A stretch of 7,500 nucleotides of DNA, from contig JAJRVM010000323.1 of the NCBI GenBank assembly GCA_024277285.1, forward strand, positions 1-7,500. Reading direction: 5' to 3'. Under the pieces are notes generated by a model. It saw only the letters and a list, made by a program, of their open reading frames with translations, did not search any database and was not told where the DNA came from. Positions 6,228 through 7,500 of the stretch are shown here, one piece after another (position 1 is the stretch's first letter; each line of letters opens with the position of its first letter). The position numbers and the translations under genes are program-made. This DNA comes from Planctomycetota bacterium (GTDB taxonomy: Bacteria; Planctomycetota; Planctomycetia; Pirellulales; Pirellulaceae).

Positions 6228-7262
6228 TCACTCGGGAACGGATACTTGATTGATCAGCCGCAATATTAGTGCTTCCGTGTCGCCACGTTGGCCGGCTTGT
6301 GCAAACCCTTTGGGGATCACGCGGTGAACCAAAACGGCGACGGCCAAATTTTGAATATCGTCAGGAACGACAAAGTTTCGGCCATCGACCAACGCCGCCG
6401 CCTGGGCCGCTCGATACAGACTGAGTGCACCGCGCGTACTGACACCGACGTGCAACTCGCTGCATTGGCGAGTCGCTTCGACAATGTCCAGCATATAGTC
6501 CGCCAACGTGTCATCAACGGCAACGTCCCGGACCATCTTTTGTAGTTGCGGAATGGATCGGCTTTCCAAGACGGGCGTTAACGCGTCCACCGGCTCGCCA
6601 CCGCGATGCGTCGCCAGCACACGCCGTTCGTCTTCACGCGACGGGTACCCCATCGAAATGCGTAATAGAAACCGATCCAGTTGACTTTCGGGGAGCGTGT
6701 AGGTGCCTTCAAATTCAAAGGGGTTCTGAGTGGCGATGACCATAAACGGATTGGGCAGTGCGTAGGTCGTGCCGTCGACCGAGACTTGACCATCACTCAT
6801 CGCTTCGAGCAACGCGCTTTGGGTTCGTGGTGGTGCACGGTTGATTTCGTCGGCCAACACGATATTAGCGAAGATTGGGCCGCGGTTGTAGACAAACTCG
6901 CCGGTCTTCGCATGGAACACGCTGCTCCCCACAATGTCACTTGGCAGAAGATCGGGAGTGAATTGCAGACGGCAGAAGTCCCCCGACACGCTCTTGGCCA
7001 GCGCTTTGCCAACCAGCGTCTTGCCGACGCCAGGCACATCTTCAAGCAAAATATGCTCGCCGGCAAGCAGTGCCACGAGGCACAGTCGTACGACGTTCGG
7101 CTTGCCCAACACCACGTTGCACATGTTCACTTCCAGGTCGCGGATCAGCTGTTGAAGCTGCTCGGACGACATCGCTTCGTCGTCCCCGCCTCCGGATGAT
7201 CGCTTCTGACTGGCCGCTGCATTTGCCGCTGCCACGCCATCCGTATGGAGATCTTTTTGCAT
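6228..7262 (-). CDS. MoxR-family AAA+ ATPase
   Basis: This 344-aa protein is a MoxR AAA+ ATPase, a chaperone-like remodeller usually paired with DUF58 or von Willebrand A proteins. The Walker A motif is DVPGVGKT (75-82). Walker B is IVLADEINRAPP (134-145), with D138 and E139. Sensor 1 is IATQNP (176-181, N180). The arginine-finger region is ESQLDRFLLR (192-201). Sensor 2 is STRGALSLYRAAQ (275-287), with R277. All catalytic features are present. The first 30 residues are Ala/Ser/Gly-rich and not part of the fold, so translation might begin at M31 (7172), where a G-rich stretch lies upstream. I kept 7262 because GGGAAG lies upstream of it and long tails are common in this group. It is the first gene of the cluster, ahead of DUF58 and the transglutaminase. 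Confidence 0.95.
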   Translation of the reverse strand: MQKDLHTDGVAAANAAASQKRSSGGGDDEAMSSEQLQQLIRDLEVNMCNVVLGKPNVVRLCLVALLAGEHILLEDVPGVGKTLVGKALAKSVSGDFCRLQFTPDLLPSDIVGSSVFHAKTGEFVYNRGPIFANIVLADEINRAPPRTQSALLEAMSDGQVSVDGTTYALPNPFMVIATQNPFEFEGTYTLPESQLDRFLLRISMGYPSREDERRVLATHRGGEPVDALTPVLESRSIPQLQKMVRDVAVDDTLADYMLDIVEATRQCSELHVGVSTRGALSLYRAAQAAALVDGRNFVVPDDIQNLAVAVLVHRVIPKGFAQAGQRGDTEALILRLINQVSVPE

Positions 7263-7284
7263 AGATTTACGTTTCTTCCCGTGC

Positions 7285-7344
7285 CAGTGGCTATCTGCCC
7301 AGTGGCTATCTGCCCAGTGGCTATCTGCCCAGTGGCTATCTGCA
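7285..7344. repeat. Four copies of a 15-bp direct repeat in the MoxR leader
   Basis: CAGTGGCTATCTGCC occurs at 7285, 7300, 7315 and 7330, identical except that the last copy ends in A. The array ends 23 bases upstream of the MoxR start codon, so on the minus strand it is part of the 5' leader or promoter region. Each unit can form only a 3-bp mini-stem (GGC-AGATA-GCC on the minus strand). Near-identity of the copies suggests recent slippage or homogenisation. It could be a protein-binding array or a neutral minisatellite. Confidence 0.95.
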
Positions 7345-7500
7345 ATGCCCCTTGGAGGGGACGGATTACGTTACTGCTGGATTTCGCCGATGCTGCATGA
7401 ATATTGCCAACCTGATGTGGTTGCTGTCACACTGCACTCCACTCGGGGGGCTGAAAGTTCAGCGCGAGAAAACCGAGTTTGCCGAGAAGTTTCTATTTTA
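7345..7500. other. Upstream region of the MoxR cluster with two dyads; no supported gene
   Basis: CCCCT-TGG-AGGGG (7348-7360) abuts the 15-bp array. A nested dyad has outer arms ACTCGG (7441-7446) and CCGAGT (7473-7478) around GCTGA-AAGT-TCAGC (7450-7463). A plus-strand frame from the ATG at 7397 stays open to the window end (34 codons), but it has no ribosome binding site and no recognisable content. The promoter of the minus-strand cluster should lie here or just beyond, but I could not place it reliably. Confidence 0.4.

Noticed and set aside
7145..7345. Minus-strand frame encoding QIATG pentads across the 15-bp array, as a leader peptide
   Set aside because: It needs a TTG start with the G-rich stretch only two bases away, and it runs out of frame deep into the MoxR gene.
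7397..7500. Start of a divergent plus-strand gene running off the window
   Set aside because: Only 34 codons are visible, with no ribosome binding site and no recognisable sequence; too little to call.

Overview
The window looks like a piece of a planctomycete chromosome, most likely Pirellulales-like. This is inferred from four things: a GC-rich sequence; a Y1/REP-type transposase of a kind I associate with these bacteria; an operon of a MoxR ATPase, a DUF58 protein and a large TgpA-type transglutaminase; and abundant short palindromic and tandem repeats between genes. No rRNA, tRNA or CRISPR array was seen. Nothing here forms a clearly new multi-gene system. The most interesting material is the repeat DNA and its pairing with the transposase.

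Left part (1-1071): an array of four copies of a 90-91 bp unit plus a truncated fifth begins at the window edge. Each unit carries several nested dyads. About 60 bp after the last copy a 206-aa HUH (Y1) transposase of the REP-associated type starts on the plus strand. Its ribosome binding site and start codon each lie in a small stem.

Middle (1106-2131, minus): a 341-aa divergent member of the YchF/OLA1 P-loop NTPase family converges on the transposase, with only 34 bp between their stop codons. A 136-bp gap holding a perfect 8-bp hairpin separates it from the next gene.

Right part (7262 down to 2268, minus): three genes read in the order MoxR AAA+ ATPase, DUF58 protein, membrane-bound transglutaminase. 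The first two are 28 bp apart. The second and third are 116-332 bp apart, depending on the transglutaminase start. This triad recurs across bacteria and is thought to act at the cell envelope: the ATPase as a chaperone-like remodeller, DUF58 as a membrane-anchored partner, and TgpA as a periplasmic papain-like transglutaminase or protease. The leader of the MoxR gene holds four copies of a 15-bp direct repeat, and the leader of the transglutaminase gene holds three copies of a different 15-bp repeat plus two strong dyads. No promoter could be placed with confidence.
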